From contig JABSRG010000030.1 in the NCBI GenBank assembly GCA_013215165.1, positions 1 to 40,174 of the forward strand: 40,174 nucleotides of DNA, given 5' to 3'. Below, one piece after another: positions 15,043-24,435 of this stretch. Positions within the stretch are counted from its first letter, which is position 1, and each line of letters begins with the position of its first letter. The translations under genes were made by a program, and so were the position numbers. Source of the stretch: Opitutales bacterium. Its GTDB lineage: Bacteria; Verrucomicrobiota; Verrucomicrobiia; Opitutales; JABSRG01. The notes under the pieces are model-generated. The model saw nothing but the letters and a program-made list of their open reading frames with translations, ran no database searches and was not told where the DNA came from.

Positions 15043-16732
15043 CATCTTCTTCCAAGATATCTGCAAAACGCATGACTTCATCCAGTGTCGTCAGGCCGCG
15101 TTTAGCCTGTTCCCAGCCAGAGTATTGGAGGTTTTTCATGCCCTGTTGCAGGGCGATGGTGCGGATGGCACGGGCGGATGCACGTTCGACTACTTTTTCG
15201 TGAATCTCTCCGGACATGCGAAGGATTTCAAAGATGCCGACGCGGCCTCGGTAGCCAAGCCCACGGCATTGCTCACAGCCGACGGCTTGCTTGAGGAGGT
15301 GTGCGTGTTGGGCTTCTTGGATATCGATGTTGAGCGCGGTTAAACAGCTTTCGACATGACCAGCAGGAAATTCTGTGGGTGTCGCACAGGCTGGGCACAG
15401 GCGGCGGACGAGACGCTGGGCGATGATCATCTCGATAGCCGAAGCGACCAAGAAGGGCTCGATATCCATGTCGATCAACCGTGTGATGGCACCCGATGCA
15501 TCGTTCGTGTGTAGCGTGCTCAGGACAAGGTGACCCGTGAGTGACGCCCGGATCCCGATATCCGCAGTTTCCCGGTCACGGATTTCGCCGACCATGATGA
15601 CATCGGGGTCCTGACGAAGAATGGCGCGCAGGGATGTGGCAAAGGTGAGACCGATTTCGCTGTGTATTTGAGTCTGATTAACTCCGGGCACTTCGTATTC
15701 GATGGGGTCTTCGACGGTGATGATACGTCGCTCGGGCCTGTTGATCTTACGCAGGAAAGCGGTAAGAGAAGTCGATTTTCCCGATCCGGTGGGCCCCGTG
15801 ACCAAGATGATGCCGTAGGGACGATCCAGAGACTGAGTGACGCGTTCTTCCTCCTCTTGTTGTAGGCCGAGTTCGCGGATGGAGAGAGGCTGCGACTTTA
15901 CATTGAGCAGACGTAGGCTGACACTTTCGCCATACATGGTGGGAAAGGTGGAGATGCGGATGTCCAGCTCTGTTCGATCGGCAGTAAAGCTGATACGCCC
16001 ATCTTGCGGGCGGCGTTTCTCAGAGATGTTGAGTCGCGCCATGATCTTGAGGCGAGAGATAATCGCTGATTGGAAACGCACCAGGTTGTCAGGCACACGC
16101 ACAGGCACGAGCTGTCCATCGATCCGGTAGCGGATGATGAGTGAGTCGCGCTGAGGCTCGAAATGAATGTCTGTAGCTCGGTCGGTGAGGGCACGCTGGA
16201 TTACCTCGTTGACGAAGCGAATGATGGCCGCGTTTTGGTCCTCACTGTCGTCTTCGAGTTCATCGTCAGCGAGGCCTAGGTCGGAATCATCTAAAGAGCC
16301 AGAACCGATACCGAAGCGCTGGGTAATAGTGTTGGCGACTGCCTCTGGATTTCCCAAGACCCAAGTCGGCGAACGGCCGCAGGTGGCGCGTATCCACTTG
16401 GACATGCGTGGGTCTGGGGGCCAAACAGTGACCAGGGTTAATAGACCCGAATCAGATTTGGGATCCTCTGCGAGCGGCAAGCACTGGTATTCGTGGATGA
16501 TGCGGGCAGGAAGTATCTCAGCTGGATTTTCTGCTACATCGAAGGTGTCTTGGTAGGGCACGGCCCCACGCGCGGCTATGTCTTCGGCGATTTCAGTGAC
16601 CGATGTTTGGTGCTGGCGCGCGAGGAAAGGAATGCGCTCCTCGCGGGGTATTTCCTCCCAAAGGGCCTTTGCATCCTCGTCAAGAGACTTTACCCAAGAG
16701 AGGGTCTCACTATGGAAATTAGGAGCGGACAT
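15014..16732 (-). CDS. gspE: Type II secretion ATPase GspE
   Basis: The cytoplasmic hexameric ATPase that drives pseudopilus extension. An N-terminal GspE/PilB domain (residues 1-150) is followed by the ATPase core: Walker [10 protein letters not shown] near residue 315, the Asp box [17 protein letters not shown], the Walker B block [18 protein letters not shown], the His box [14 protein letters not shown], and the tetracysteine zinc motif (CPAC, then CEQC near residue 485). Its 572 residues match the family. The final nine residues and the stop come from repeat copy F. The gene is 2 bp downstream of the GspC-like gene, so translational coupling is likely. Confidence 0.95.
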   Translation of the reverse strand: MSAPNFHSETLSWVKSLDEDAKALWEEIPREERIPFLARQHQTSVTEIAEDIAARGAVPYQDTFDVAENPAEILPARIIHEYQCLPLAEDPKSDSGLLTLVTVWPPDPRMSKWIRATCGRSPTWVLGNPEAVANTITQRFGIGSGSLDDSDLGLADDELEDDSEDQNAAIIRFVNEVIQRALTDRATDIHFEPQRDSLIIRYRIDGQLVPVRVPDNLVRFQSAIISRLKIMARLNISEKRRPQDGRISFTADRTELDIRISTFPTMYGESVSLRLLNVKSQPLSIRELGLQQEEEERVTQSLDRPYGIILVTGPTGSGKSTSLTAFLRKINRPERRIITVEDPIEYEVPGVNQTQIHSEIGLTFATSLRAILRQDPDVIMVGEIRDRETADIGIRASLTGHLVLSTLHTNDASGAITRLIDMDIEPFLVASAIEMIIAQRLVRRLCPACATPTEFPAGHVESCLTALNIDIQEAQHAHLLKQAVGCEQCRGLGYRGRVGIFEILRMSGEIHEKVVERASARAIRTIALQQGMKNLQYSGWEQAKRGLTTLDEVMRFADILEEDDPLMNANER

Positions 16733-16734
16733 GG

Positions 16735-17277
16735 CTAATTATTATCGCGGCGGCGGGGAACAATGACACGACGGCGAACGGGTCTGCGGACGATTGGGTC
16801 GTCTTCCTCCTTCTCCTCGACTTGGCGGCGGTTATTTGCGCTATTTGGGCGAGCTGGCGGAGTGCGTGGAGGGGGTCGGGTAGCGGAAAACGTATTTTCT
16901 CTGAGATCGAGCGTCTGAACGCGTCCGTCAGCTCGAATTTGCAGCGAGCGTGATGAAGCGTCAAAAGACAGAATCTCGAACGAGGCATTTCCTGAATTGT
17001 CGATATCAGCCCATTGCGAGGTATTATTTGTCTTATTGAAGAGGCTGACCCGTGTTTGATCCCCGAGGGTGATCCAGCCGCGAAATTCCCATTGGCCAGG
17101 AGGTTCTTCTTCCTCTTTCTCAGGCTGTTCGTTGGAGGGATTTGGATTATATCCCTCCGGAAAGAAGGGTGAGCGCTCTATCAAGGAATCTAAAGACTGA
17201 GCCGGTAGCCCAACGCCGACAGACAGCCAGGTAAGGAGCAGGCTTTGGATGAGCAATCTGTTGAAAAAGGGGCACAT
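16735..17277 (-). CDS. Exported T2SS-associated protein, possible GspC counterpart
   Basis: The 180-residue product has an N-terminal hydrophobic segment (residues 8-27) that could be a signal peptide or an anchor. It is followed by a Pro/Glu-rich linker and a small beta-rich region of about residues 60-125 ([20 protein letters not shown], then [18 protein letters not shown]). The C-terminal tail is Pro/Arg-rich. The beta region resembles the HR domain of GspC/PilP, where a short barrel contacts the secretin N0 domain. The gene's place, between gspD (9 bp) and gspE (2 bp), supports this. No PDZ domain is present and sequence similarity is weak, so the assignment is inference. Confidence 0.5.
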   Translation of the reverse strand: MCPFFNRLLIQSLLLTWLSVGVGLPAQSLDSLIERSPFFPEGYNPNPSNEQPEKEEEEPPGQWEFRGWITLGDQTRVSLFNKTNNTSQWADIDNSGNASFEILSFDASSRSLQIRADGRVQTLDLRENTFSATRPPPRTPPARPNSANNRRQVEEKEEDDPIVRRPVRRRVIVPRRRDNN

Positions 17278-17286
17278 GAATGGGCT

Positions 17287-19398
17287 TTAGTGAGCTCGGG
17301 CGCGGGGGTTGAAAAAGGTGGATGCGTTTTCTGGCTCCTGCTCGGCAGGATCTGCATTAAGGCCGTGTTCGAGGAAGTGTTTCACGTTTTTCTCGAAGCG
17401 TGGGTTGCGACTTAGCGTCTCTTCCGTGAATGCCGCAGCTTCCGACGACTCCGCAAGGATTCGAGGGCGAATAAATAGGATCAGTTCCCGACGATCACCT
17501 TCCTTTTTATTCTCTGTAAATATTAGATCTCCAAGGATTGGGATTTTCCCCAACAATGCCATTCGGCTTTGAGAATCACTGAAGTTGTATTCCTGGAGAC
17601 CACCAAGAATTACCACATCACCGTCATGAACGTTAACGTAAGACTCTGCTACTCTGTTTCCAATCACGGGTTGTTCGATGTCTCCAACGTTCGTAGTGGT
17701 CACCAGATTGTCGACGGTCTGTTTTATATCGAGCTGAATTTTACCGTTTGAGCCGATGAGTGGAGTTACCTCGAGCTCAATTCCTATGTTGCGGAATTCG
17801 ACTGAATTATTGATGGAATTGCCGGTGGTGTCTGATTGCGCGGTGGTGACAAAAGGGCGCTGTTGTCCTACCTTGATACTAGCTGTGCGTGCATGTGTCG
17901 TAAGTATCTGGGGGGCATTGAGAACGCGCACATTTCCATTTCCCGCAGCGGATCCGATAAATAGATCTAAATCAAAGTCACTCAATGTTCCTCCTAACGA
18001 GACATCACTAATATTTCCATCTGAAATCCCGATCCCGCCTCCAGTGGTAGCGATGTTGCTGAGGCTCCAAACACCACCGACACTATCTATATCAATACCG
18101 AGTGTATCAATGCCACGGGTTTCGTTCTCACGTAGTGTAACCTCTGTTATAATCACTTCAATGAGGACCTGAGGCAGAAGCACGTCGAGTTGCTCCATCA
18201 AGATTTCTATCTGCTTTAGGTCTGATTCCGTTCCAAAGGCTATCACCGAATTAGTCCGCTCGTCAGCGACGACCCCGACATATTCTGAGAACTGTACATT
18301 CTGTGCTCCGTCCGAATTTGAGCCGCTTGAAGTCTCGATGACTGGCGACTGGGCCGGTCCTTCTTGCTGTGGGTTGGGTGTAGGTTGGCGACTGTTGTTG
18401 TTGCGATTATTCGCGTTGCGTTGATTTTCAGCCCGCTGTCGGGCTTCGCGTTGTCCGGCGATTATTTCGTTTAGAATTGCGATTAAACCGGCTCCTTCAC
18501 CTTCCTCCCCACCGCTGACACGGGCGTTGTTAGCCTGAAATATCCGTGTCGAGGTAAGGGGGGAAACATTCACATCGAGATTGGCGACCATCGGATCAAT
18601 AAGGGCGCGGTTGGCAGGATGGGTGAGCAGGATGATTTGGTTGGTACGTTCGTCGGCCTCAATAACTGTTTGTCCGACAAGAAAACCCTGGAGGGATTGT
18701 GTGAGTAGGGATTGCAGGCGCTGAGCGATCTCGCGTGCCTGGGTATTTTTTAATTGTACGAATACCAGTTCTTCTTTTCGGGCGGAGGGAGTGTCAGCGG
18801 TTAATAACACTTCGTCGATGAGCTTTAGGTTATTGAGGGAGTCCGTGATAAGGAGCTTAGAGGACTGTTCGAAGATAACAGGCTCGGGAAGACCTTGGGT
18901 GCGAAACTGCTGAATGACCTGAACTGCTCGAGCCATCTCCACATATTGAATCGAATAGATCTTGGCGTAGAGTTTTTGGCTGTTGAGATCGTCAGGTAGC
19001 GAGCCATCTGTAATGAATTCAGGAGTCAAGGCATTGACCGGAGCATTCACCGGAACAGCGCGGAGGAACTTGTCGTCCATCTCTACAACGGCGAGGCCAT
19101 TCATGCTGAGAATACTTTCTATAGCCTTAATCGCCTCTGCGCGTGTGAGGGCACCTTGTGAGTCAAAATTAAAGGCCATTTCGGGTAGGTTTTGCGGGCG
19201 GAGAATAACTCGGCCTGATAGCATTTCCAGCAGGCTGAGCACTTGGTCGGTGGTATCACCAGCAAGCAGGACTTGGGGCACCTCATCTTCGGGGCTGAGG
19301 TTTTCAGCGGGTCGAATTTGCCCCAGCGAGACTACGGGGCACAGGGCGACAAGGGTGAGTGCGAGGAGTGCGCGCTTGATATACGTTGAGATATTCAT
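17287..19398 (-). CDS. gspD: Type II secretion secretin GspD
   Basis: The outer-membrane secretin channel. The start MNISTYIKRALLALTLVALC is a signal peptide, with cleavage after SLG. The open frame reaches 19461, but that would overlap gspM by 44 bp, so ATG 19398 is chosen, giving 703 residues. N-domains occupy about residues 30-330 (repeated LxxAxxIxxFR and ERTNQIILLTHPAN blocks). A low-complexity Asn/Gln/Arg linker follows at about 310-350. The secretin core has VLIEVIITEVTL, VLNAPQILTTHARTASIKVG, IGIELEVTPLIG, VILGGLQEYN and IPILGDLIF. The C-terminal tail after the core is short, and no pilotin-binding motif is recognised. Confidence 0.95.
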   Translation of the reverse strand: MNISTYIKRALLALTLVALCPVVSLGQIRPAENLSPEDEVPQVLLAGDTTDQVLSLLEMLSGRVILRPQNLPEMAFNFDSQGALTRAEAIKAIESILSMNGLAVVEMDDKFLRAVPVNAPVNALTPEFITDGSLPDDLNSQKLYAKIYSIQYVEMARAVQVIQQFRTQGLPEPVIFEQSSKLLITDSLNNLKLIDEVLLTADTPSARKEELVFVQLKNTQAREIAQRLQSLLTQSLQGFLVGQTVIEADERTNQIILLTHPANRALIDPMVANLDVNVSPLTSTRIFQANNARVSGGEEGEGAGLIAILNEIIAGQREARQRAENQRNANNRNNNSRQPTPNPQQEGPAQSPVIETSSGSNSDGAQNVQFSEYVGVVADERTNSVIAFGTESDLKQIEILMEQLDVLLPQVLIEVIITEVTLRENETRGIDTLGIDIDSVGGVWSLSNIATTGGGIGISDGNISDVSLGGTLSDFDLDLFIGSAAGNGNVRVLNAPQILTTHARTASIKVGQQRPFVTTAQSDTTGNSINNSVEFRNIGIELEVTPLIGSNGKIQLDIKQTVDNLVTTTNVGDIEQPVIGNRVAESYVNVHDGDVVILGGLQEYNFSDSQSRMALLGKIPILGDLIFTENKKEGDRRELILFIRPRILAESSEAAAFTEETLSRNPRFEKNVKHFLEHGLNADPAEQEPENASTFFNPRARAH

Positions 19399-19417
19399 CA
19401 GCGAAAAGGGTAAGGAG

Positions 19418-19963
19418 CTACAAGGCTTTGAGTTCAAAAGAAGAGAGTGTGAATGTCGCATTGTGTTCGGTGGGACGGCTGCGATTTACGGTGATGCGCA
19501 CTGAATCGATCACGAGGTAGGGCGCTTCCCGTTGAAGGCTTTGAGTAAACTCAATGAGGGGTCGCAGCTCAGCACGGTTGATGTTCAGACGGACCGAATG
19601 GGTATTAAAGTCCTCGTTGGTCACTGAGGGACGGTTCGAGATGGAGTAGCTCAGGTCGAAGCTGCGAGATAACTCATCTACTCGGCCTGCTAGCTCGGAG
19701 TCTGAATAGGTCTGCGAAGCATCTAGAGTTTCGAGGGCCGCTACGAGTTCAGCATCGATACGCTCACGATCTTTGAGCCACTCATTCTGGCGTTCAAGGT
19801 TGTAGCCCTGGCTGCGGTAGGTTGTCCAAAAGCTCTGCCAAGTCGCTATCTCTGAGCTCGCCCACCAGAGAGCCAGGACGAGAACGATTGCCAAGGCAAG
19901 GATCTGCTCACGAGGCGAACGTTCGATGAAGAGCGCACGGACGCGTTGTGTGTATGCACTCAT
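19418..19963 (-). CDS. GspM-like/PilO-like secretion assembly protein
   Basis: A 181-residue bitopic inner-membrane protein with a cytoplasmic start, one membrane helix at about residues 22-38 (ILALAIVLVLALWWASS), a coiled-coil region (residues 40-95) and a C-terminal ferredoxin-like part (VRLNINRAELRPLIEFTQSL and YLVIDSVRITV). This architecture is shared by GspM and PilO. The position right after the GspL-like gene (4-bp overlap) and before gspD fits GspM, which pairs with GspL in the inner-membrane platform. Family assignment rests on topology and order rather than strong motifs. Confidence 0.7.
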   Translation of the reverse strand: MSAYTQRVRALFIERSPREQILALAIVLVLALWWASSEIATWQSFWTTYRSQGYNLERQNEWLKDRERIDAELVAALETLDASQTYSDSELAGRVDELSRSFDLSYSISNRPSVTNEDFNTHSVRLNINRAELRPLIEFTQSLQREAPYLVIDSVRITVNRSRPTEHNATFTLSSFELKAL

Positions 19964-21171
19964 GAGGTCGTTCCTTCCACATCTTCGTCCGCGCTGCTGG
20001 ATTCGCTGTCTTGTGGGCTGGGAGATAACGGCTCGATGGGCGGTAGAGCATTGACGGTGATAGCAATTTCGAAGTCGACCGCACCAGGGCGCGTGCTACG
20101 GATATCGTGTGCAATCGAGCTGAATGCGTTGTTTCCAACAAACTGCTGGATATAAGCGTTGACCTCGTTGACCGTTTTGCCGCGGGCTGAGACCTCGAAA
20201 GTATCGGAATCAGTTGCCTCGACGCGGAGAAATTGAATCGATGTGGGCCGATTGTCGTTGAGGACGGCCATCACCGCAAACGGCCTCATCTGTGACTTTT
20301 CGATATCCTCTAGCTTATAGAGGAAAGACTGCTGCTGCTCTAGACGACTGACGATGGGCGTCTGAGCATCGAGCTTTCCATCTCGAAAACCTAGGAATTT
20401 ATTCAAACCCCATTGTGCTACTTCTAGGCCTAACAAAACTAAGAGGAAAACCGCGACATAGGTGACCGAGCGCCAGAGCAGGCTGCTGGTGCGCAGTTGT
20501 TTCTGTCGGGCGGCCTTGAGATCATGATCGCGGAGATCAGCCAGCCACATTGCATTAGGATTAAGGCTGAGTTGCCGAGTCGTATCTGGGCTTATTCCAT
20601 CTCTGAGCTGCCATGAACATCCGAGGTCTTCACTCGAAGAGTCAAGATCGACTCGGTAGGAACTAATTTGGCCAGGTTCTGGAGGAGTTTGAAGGTCGAA
20701 AGCCTCAGCGAGCGTGTTGGGTAGTTCTTCAGATTCCGTTTCAATAGCCACGGCCTGAGTGGGTGTCGCATCGCTTGAATAGGCTATTGCCACGCTGTAG
20801 TCTCCACAGTGGACGACAGCAAACGAACTCCCTGTTTCGATCAGGGCTACCGCAGCAAATTCTGGAACTAGAGGTGAGATTTCATCAAAGCCTGTGATTC
20901 CAGAACGTTTCAACAATTCGCGAGGAGCAGCGTAGCAAAAGACGCTCTTGCGTGATGGATGAGCGATCCATCCCCAGGTTAACTGTTCAATGGGGAAGGG
21001 TGCTGTGTTCTCAATTTCGAGCTCGATGAGGCCGGTGATTTCCTCATCTGAAATGCCGTCAGGCAGGGCAATCCATTCTAAGAAAAATAAGCCAGCATCG
21101 ATCGAGGCTGGTTGCTCCATCAATGGCGAATCATCGGCATCGGGATTTATCTGATTGAGATCTTCTGGCAT
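19960..21171 (-). CDS. GspL-like/PilN-like inner-membrane assembly protein
   Basis: The 403-residue product has a cytoplasmic actin-like portion (about residues 1-220, with FLEWIALPDGISDEEITGLI and an IENTAPFPIEQLTWGW block as in PilM/GspL). A single membrane helix follows at about 230-255 (SVTYVAVFLLVLLGLEVAQW). The periplasmic coiled-coil and ferredoxin-like domain (FEVSARGKTVNEVNAYIQQF) resembles PilN or the GspL C-terminal domain. The tail is acidic and Ser-rich. Together with the GspM-like gene (4-bp overlap) it should recruit GspE to the membrane. Sequence is divergent, so naming follows domain order and context. Confidence 0.72.
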   Translation of the reverse strand: MPEDLNQINPDADDSPLMEQPASIDAGLFFLEWIALPDGISDEEITGLIELEIENTAPFPIEQLTWGWIAHPSRKSVFCYAAPRELLKRSGITGFDEISPLVPEFAAVALIETGSSFAVVHCGDYSVAIAYSSDATPTQAVAIETESEELPNTLAEAFDLQTPPEPGQISSYRVDLDSSSEDLGCSWQLRDGISPDTTRQLSLNPNAMWLADLRDHDLKAARQKQLRTSSLLWRSVTYVAVFLLVLLGLEVAQWGLNKFLGFRDGKLDAQTPIVSRLEQQQSFLYKLEDIEKSQMRPFAVMAVLNDNRPTSIQFLRVEATDSDTFEVSARGKTVNEVNAYIQQFVGNNAFSSIAHDIRSTRPGAVDFEIAITVNALPPIEPLSPSPQDSESSSADEDVEGTTS

Positions 21172-21215
21172 GAAGGAAAAGCAGAGATAAAGGGATTAGG
21201 TATCTAGGCTGTCAC

Positions 21216-22259
21216 TCAAAATTGTTGGTTTTCGCGGACCGCCAAGACCTTGAAAGGCAGGGAAATATTACCATCTGGGGTAGGGATTGAGTCGGTTTCT
21301 TTGACGTTGACGAGCGCATTTAGAGTAGACCCGACATCGCCACGACTCACTGCAACTTCGATTTGAATGACTGCGACTTCGTCGGTGGTTAGGTTGCGAA
21401 AGAGCTCACTATCGGGAACCGGACTCTGCTGTGCATCGGCAAGCGACAGATCGTCGGTGGTATTGAGCTCGCCATCAGGTCCGGACATATAATCGAACAG
21501 GCCCGATAGGTTGGTATTATCCATCGCTGCAATCGCTTCGAGTAGGAATCTGTCGGCTGTATGGATATTAATTTTGCCTGAGTGATGCAGGGTCGTGTGC
21601 TGGAGTAATTGGTCGTAAAGCCCGTTTGGAGTGCCGTTTTCGTCAAAGAATGTCTCATCGAAGCCATCGATCAGAGCTAACTCGGATAGATCGCGAATAG
21701 GTCGGTTGGCAGCACGGTAGGCAGGGTCGCGACGCTCATACTCATCATCTTCCGCTCCAAAATTACGTTCTAGGTCGTCCGCATCGATCCAGTCGAGTAG
21801 CTTATCCGCCAGTTCCTCTGCCTCAGTTTGTGGCAATTCCATGTGTTTTAGTAGTGCGATAAACAGCTGTGGGTCTTGGCTGTTAAGAGGGATCTTACCG
21901 GTTTCATCAGTAACGCGCGCACGAACACGATAACTTCCTGAGGGTTGATAATCGGCTCTTGCGATAAGATTGTGCCAGCCCTGTTGTGGGCCGGTTATTG
22001 TGCCGTCGAGCTCCTTGTATTCTGCCAAGACTGCCAAAGCTGCTTGGAGGCCGGAGTATCCTTCGCGTTTCAGGTCCACACGGTAGTCATGGAGGCCGCG
22101 ATACGCGATGTCGCTGACGATCCGCTCGATGATGACAAAGCTCATGATCGAAGCCACGAGTATGAAACCCAGGACAGCCACGAGGATGGATCCTGAAGAT
22201 GTTCGTCTCGTAGCTGAGGCGCGACTACAACGATTCTGCCCGGTCGAGATTGTTATCAT
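21216..22259 (-). CDS. gspK: Type II secretion minor pseudopilin GspK
   Basis: The largest minor pseudopilin, proposed to cap the pseudopilus tip. The hydrophobic start SGSILVAVLGFILVASIMSF (residues 22-41) follows a basic leader and, as usual in GspK, lacks the Glu at position +5. The diagnostic core is seen: ADKLLDWIDADD, then RDPAYRAANRPIRDLSEL, then HHSGKINIHTADRFLLEAIA. Its 347 residues match the family. The start codon overlaps the gspJ stop by 4 bp (ATGA type), so translation is coupled. Confidence 0.93.
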   Translation of the reverse strand: MITISTGQNRCSRASATRRTSSGSILVAVLGFILVASIMSFVIIERIVSDIAYRGLHDYRVDLKREGYSGLQAALAVLAEYKELDGTITGPQQGWHNLIARADYQPSGSYRVRARVTDETGKIPLNSQDPQLFIALLKHMELPQTEAEELADKLLDWIDADDLERNFGAEDDEYERRDPAYRAANRPIRDLSELALIDGFDETFFDENGTPNGLYDQLLQHTTLHHSGKINIHTADRFLLEAIAAMDNTNLSGLFDYMSGPDGELNTTDDLSLADAQQSPVPDSELFRNLTTDEVAVIQIEVAVSRGDVGSTLNALVNVKETDSIPTPDGNISLPFKVLAVRENQQF

Positions 22260-22993
22260 GGGAGCAAGGGGTGTTGATTTCTCGCGGGTAGCGGTATGCG
22301 AATGCTCTTTAGCGATTCATCCAACATTTTGAACGAGAACACAATATAATCGGGGAGCACAGGTTGGCCCCCATCGTTTTCTTCGGGTTCTGGCTGTCGC
22401 TCCCAACGTTCTTCATCGGTTATGAACGTGAGGTATTCGACCTTCTCCAGGAAGTCGGACAGGCGAAATTTCAAAAACCCAGGGTCTGCGGATGTAATTT
22501 CATCTGCTGGTAACAAATCGGGTCGCCAGTAAAGGTCGAACTCACGCGGATCACGTAAGTCGAGGTAACAGTCAATCCCTGCAGGATAGGTCGATCCGTA
22601 GTTAAGCAGCGGAGTAGGCTGGCTGAGATAAAAACGTAGGAACCGGCGTTCGTTCTCGTTCTGGCCTGGTAGTGCGGTCCATGCGATAGACTGGTTCTCT
22701 CTTGCTGATTCAGCTTCGGTAAGCGACTGCCGCAAGAAACTGCGCACACCGGCGACATGTTCGTCTCGGGCATTGAGGAAAGTCTCGCGCGCATAGAGCT
22801 GACCCATTGAAACCGTGAAGGCTGATAAAGCTGCAAGGATCATCGCCGAGATCGCTATGGCGAGTAGCACTTCGATGAAGGTGAAGCCCGGCTGTGGAAT
22901 AGAAGTCCTTGATCGCACACCTTTGACCTGGGTATGAACAGGCGGCTGAGTTTCGCAGTTGAGTGCTTGAACTGTTCCCGGGGAATTTCGCAT
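22256..22993 (-). CDS. gspJ: Type II secretion minor pseudopilin GspJ
   Basis: A prepilin with the cleavage and methylation motif G-FTFIEVLLAIAISAMILA, with Glu at +5, and a globular C-terminal domain ending in FSFKMLDESLKSIRIPLP. The leader before the cleavage Gly is about 37 residues, long for a prepilin. No better internal start is visible, so either the leader is genuine or the start lies further in. The order I-J-K identifies it as GspJ. Its ATG directly follows the gspI stop. Confidence 0.88.
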   Translation of the reverse strand: MRNSPGTVQALNCETQPPVHTQVKGVRSRTSIPQPGFTFIEVLLAIAISAMILAALSAFTVSMGQLYARETFLNARDEHVAGVRSFLRQSLTEAESARENQSIAWTALPGQNENERRFLRFYLSQPTPLLNYGSTYPAGIDCYLDLRDPREFDLYWRPDLLPADEITSADPGFLKFRLSDFLEKVEYLTFITDEERWERQPEPEENDGGQPVLPDYIVFSFKMLDESLKSIRIPLPARNQHPLLP

Positions 22994-23443
22994 TTAACGA
23001 AAACTGAAACGCTCGGCTTCGCGTGCTTCCTTCTTTTCAGTGAGGAGTGATGCTCGATCTATGGCCTCCATCCAGCCACTGCGTTGGAGATAGAAGGTGA
23101 AGCTGTCCTCAAATTCGGGTCGTTCTTCCGTCCTGGGAAGCGCGACTTGGAAGCGGACCTTGAAGAGGTCTAGGGTCCGTGTGTCTTCGATTTCTGCACT
23201 CCAAACAGCGTCGGTGTCATCGGGCAGGCGGACATTACCTCCATCAATAAATTGCTCTCGATCCGTGACTAGCAATGCTTGGCGCAGTGTGAATTCTATG
23301 TCGCTATAGAGGATGTCGGCTGATTCAAGGGATTTGACCGCGACGACGCTGTTTACCAAGGCCTGGGCGAGCGCTGCGATGGCAATGCCAAGGATCGCCA
23401 GAGCGAGCAATACTTCGAAAAGGGAAAAGCCGACAGTGCGCAT
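22994..23443 (-). CDS. gspI: Type II secretion minor pseudopilin GspI
   Basis: A short prepilin (149 residues) with a minimal leader MRTVG, then FSLFEVLLALAILGIAIAAL, with Glu at +5. The mature domain is small, as in GspI, with LESADILYSDIEFTLRQALL. The stop TAA is followed at once by the ATG of gspJ, and the gspH stop lies 2 bp upstream, so the cluster is translationally coupled. Confidence 0.88.
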   Translation of the reverse strand: MRTVGFSLFEVLLALAILGIAIAALAQALVNSVVAVKSLESADILYSDIEFTLRQALLVTDREQFIDGGNVRLPDDTDAVWSAEIEDTRTLDLFKVRFQVALPRTEERPEFEDSFTFYLQRSGWMEAIDRASLLTEKKEAREAERFSFR

Positions 23444-23445
23444 GA

Positions 23446-23955
23446 TTAGTTCGGCAGAGGCTCTTTGGGTAGGGCGGAAAATGCATCTATCTCAATTGTG
23501 AGATCGATGTCGCCGTCGAGTATGCGCGCGGAGAAAGGGGCGCTGACTCGCTGTGGGCTGAATGCGATACGGTTGAATACGGTTTCGCCGAAATCGAGAC
23601 GCACTGGGAAGCTTCCGATTGTCTCTGCTGCGCGCTTCTGAAAAATAATCTGTAGGTTGTCCCTATCTGCTGAGATGGGACGGTCGAGCGCAACTACGTC
23701 CAAGCTGCTTCCCGATTTATTCTCAATGATGAATGCCTGCTCAGTGGCGTCATAACGAAGATAAGTCCAATCCCGTTGTTTGATGGCTGCGAGACGCGCG
23801 GACTTAACAGCTCGGATGAGGAGCTTTTCTGGAGGCTCGCTTTCCCAGTCGGCATCGAAAGTACTAAAACTCATCAGTGTCAACGCGATAGCGATGCCCA
23901 CCAGCGCGAAGACCAGCAGAATCTCAACGAGAGTAAAGCCGCGTGGCATAGCCAA
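23446..23955 (-). CDS. gspH: Type II secretion minor pseudopilin GspH
   Basis: A prepilin with the leader MAMPRG and motif FTLVEILLVFALVGIAIALT, with Glu at +5. The remaining globular region is beta-rich (WTYLRYDATEQAFIIENKSG), as in GspH. At 169 residues it is of normal length. It lies 14 bp downstream of gspG and 2 bp before gspI. Confidence 0.87.
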   Translation of the reverse strand: MAMPRGFTLVEILLVFALVGIAIALTLMSFSTFDADWESEPPEKLLIRAVKSARLAAIKQRDWTYLRYDATEQAFIIENKSGSSLDVVALDRPISADRDNLQIIFQKRAAETIGSFPVRLDFGETVFNRIAFSPQRVSAPFSARILDGDIDLTIEIDAFSALPKEPLPN

Positions 23956-23969
23956 GATTCTGTAGGGAG

Positions 23970-24416
23970 CTATTCGGTGCTCCAGTTGCCTATATCGTCA
24001 GCTGTGCCTGACTTACCATCGGCTCCCATGGACCAGACATCGTAGCTGCGAGCATTTTGCTTTCCTGGAAAGGCGTATTGGTAGGGGTTGCCAAATGGGT
24101 CTTCAGGAATTTTGTCGAGATAGGGACCGCGCCAACGGCCTTCTTTTCCTGATGGGGCTGTTACCAAAGCCTTTAGGCCGTCTTCCGTGCTGGGATAATT
24201 TCCGATATCCTTGTTATAACGCACAAGCGGCACAGAGACTGTGGCATCCACCCATATTTTGGCTCCATCTTCTTTACTGGTTCCCAAGATGTTACCGGTG
24301 TTTTGGAGCAATACACCGAGAAGGATTCCGATGAGAGCGAGGACCAAAACGATTTCTACGAGAGTGAAGCCGCGCTTTCTGTTAAATTTTAAATGAGAGG
24401 AATTTAAGGAGTTCAT
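23970..24416 (-). CDS. gspG: Type II secretion major pseudopilin GspG
   Basis: The main pseudopilus subunit. The motif RG-FTLVEIVLVLALIGILLG has Glu at +5. The C-terminal part has the classical GspG signature: YPSTEDGLKAL, RWRGPYLDKIPEDPFGNPYQY and DVWSMGADGKSGTADDIGNW, which includes the calcium-binding Asp loop. It has 148 residues, of normal length, and is the first gene of the gsp series. It is 19 bp downstream of holB, so transcription may start as far up as tmk. Confidence 0.96.
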   Translation of the reverse strand: MNSLNSSHLKFNRKRGFTLVEIVLVLALIGILLGVLLQNTGNILGTSKEDGAKIWVDATVSVPLVRYNKDIGNYPSTEDGLKALVTAPSGKEGRWRGPYLDKIPEDPFGNPYQYAFPGKQNARSYDVWSMGADGKSGTADDIGNWSTE

Positions 24417-24435
24417 GGGGAAATTTTTGGGCGAA

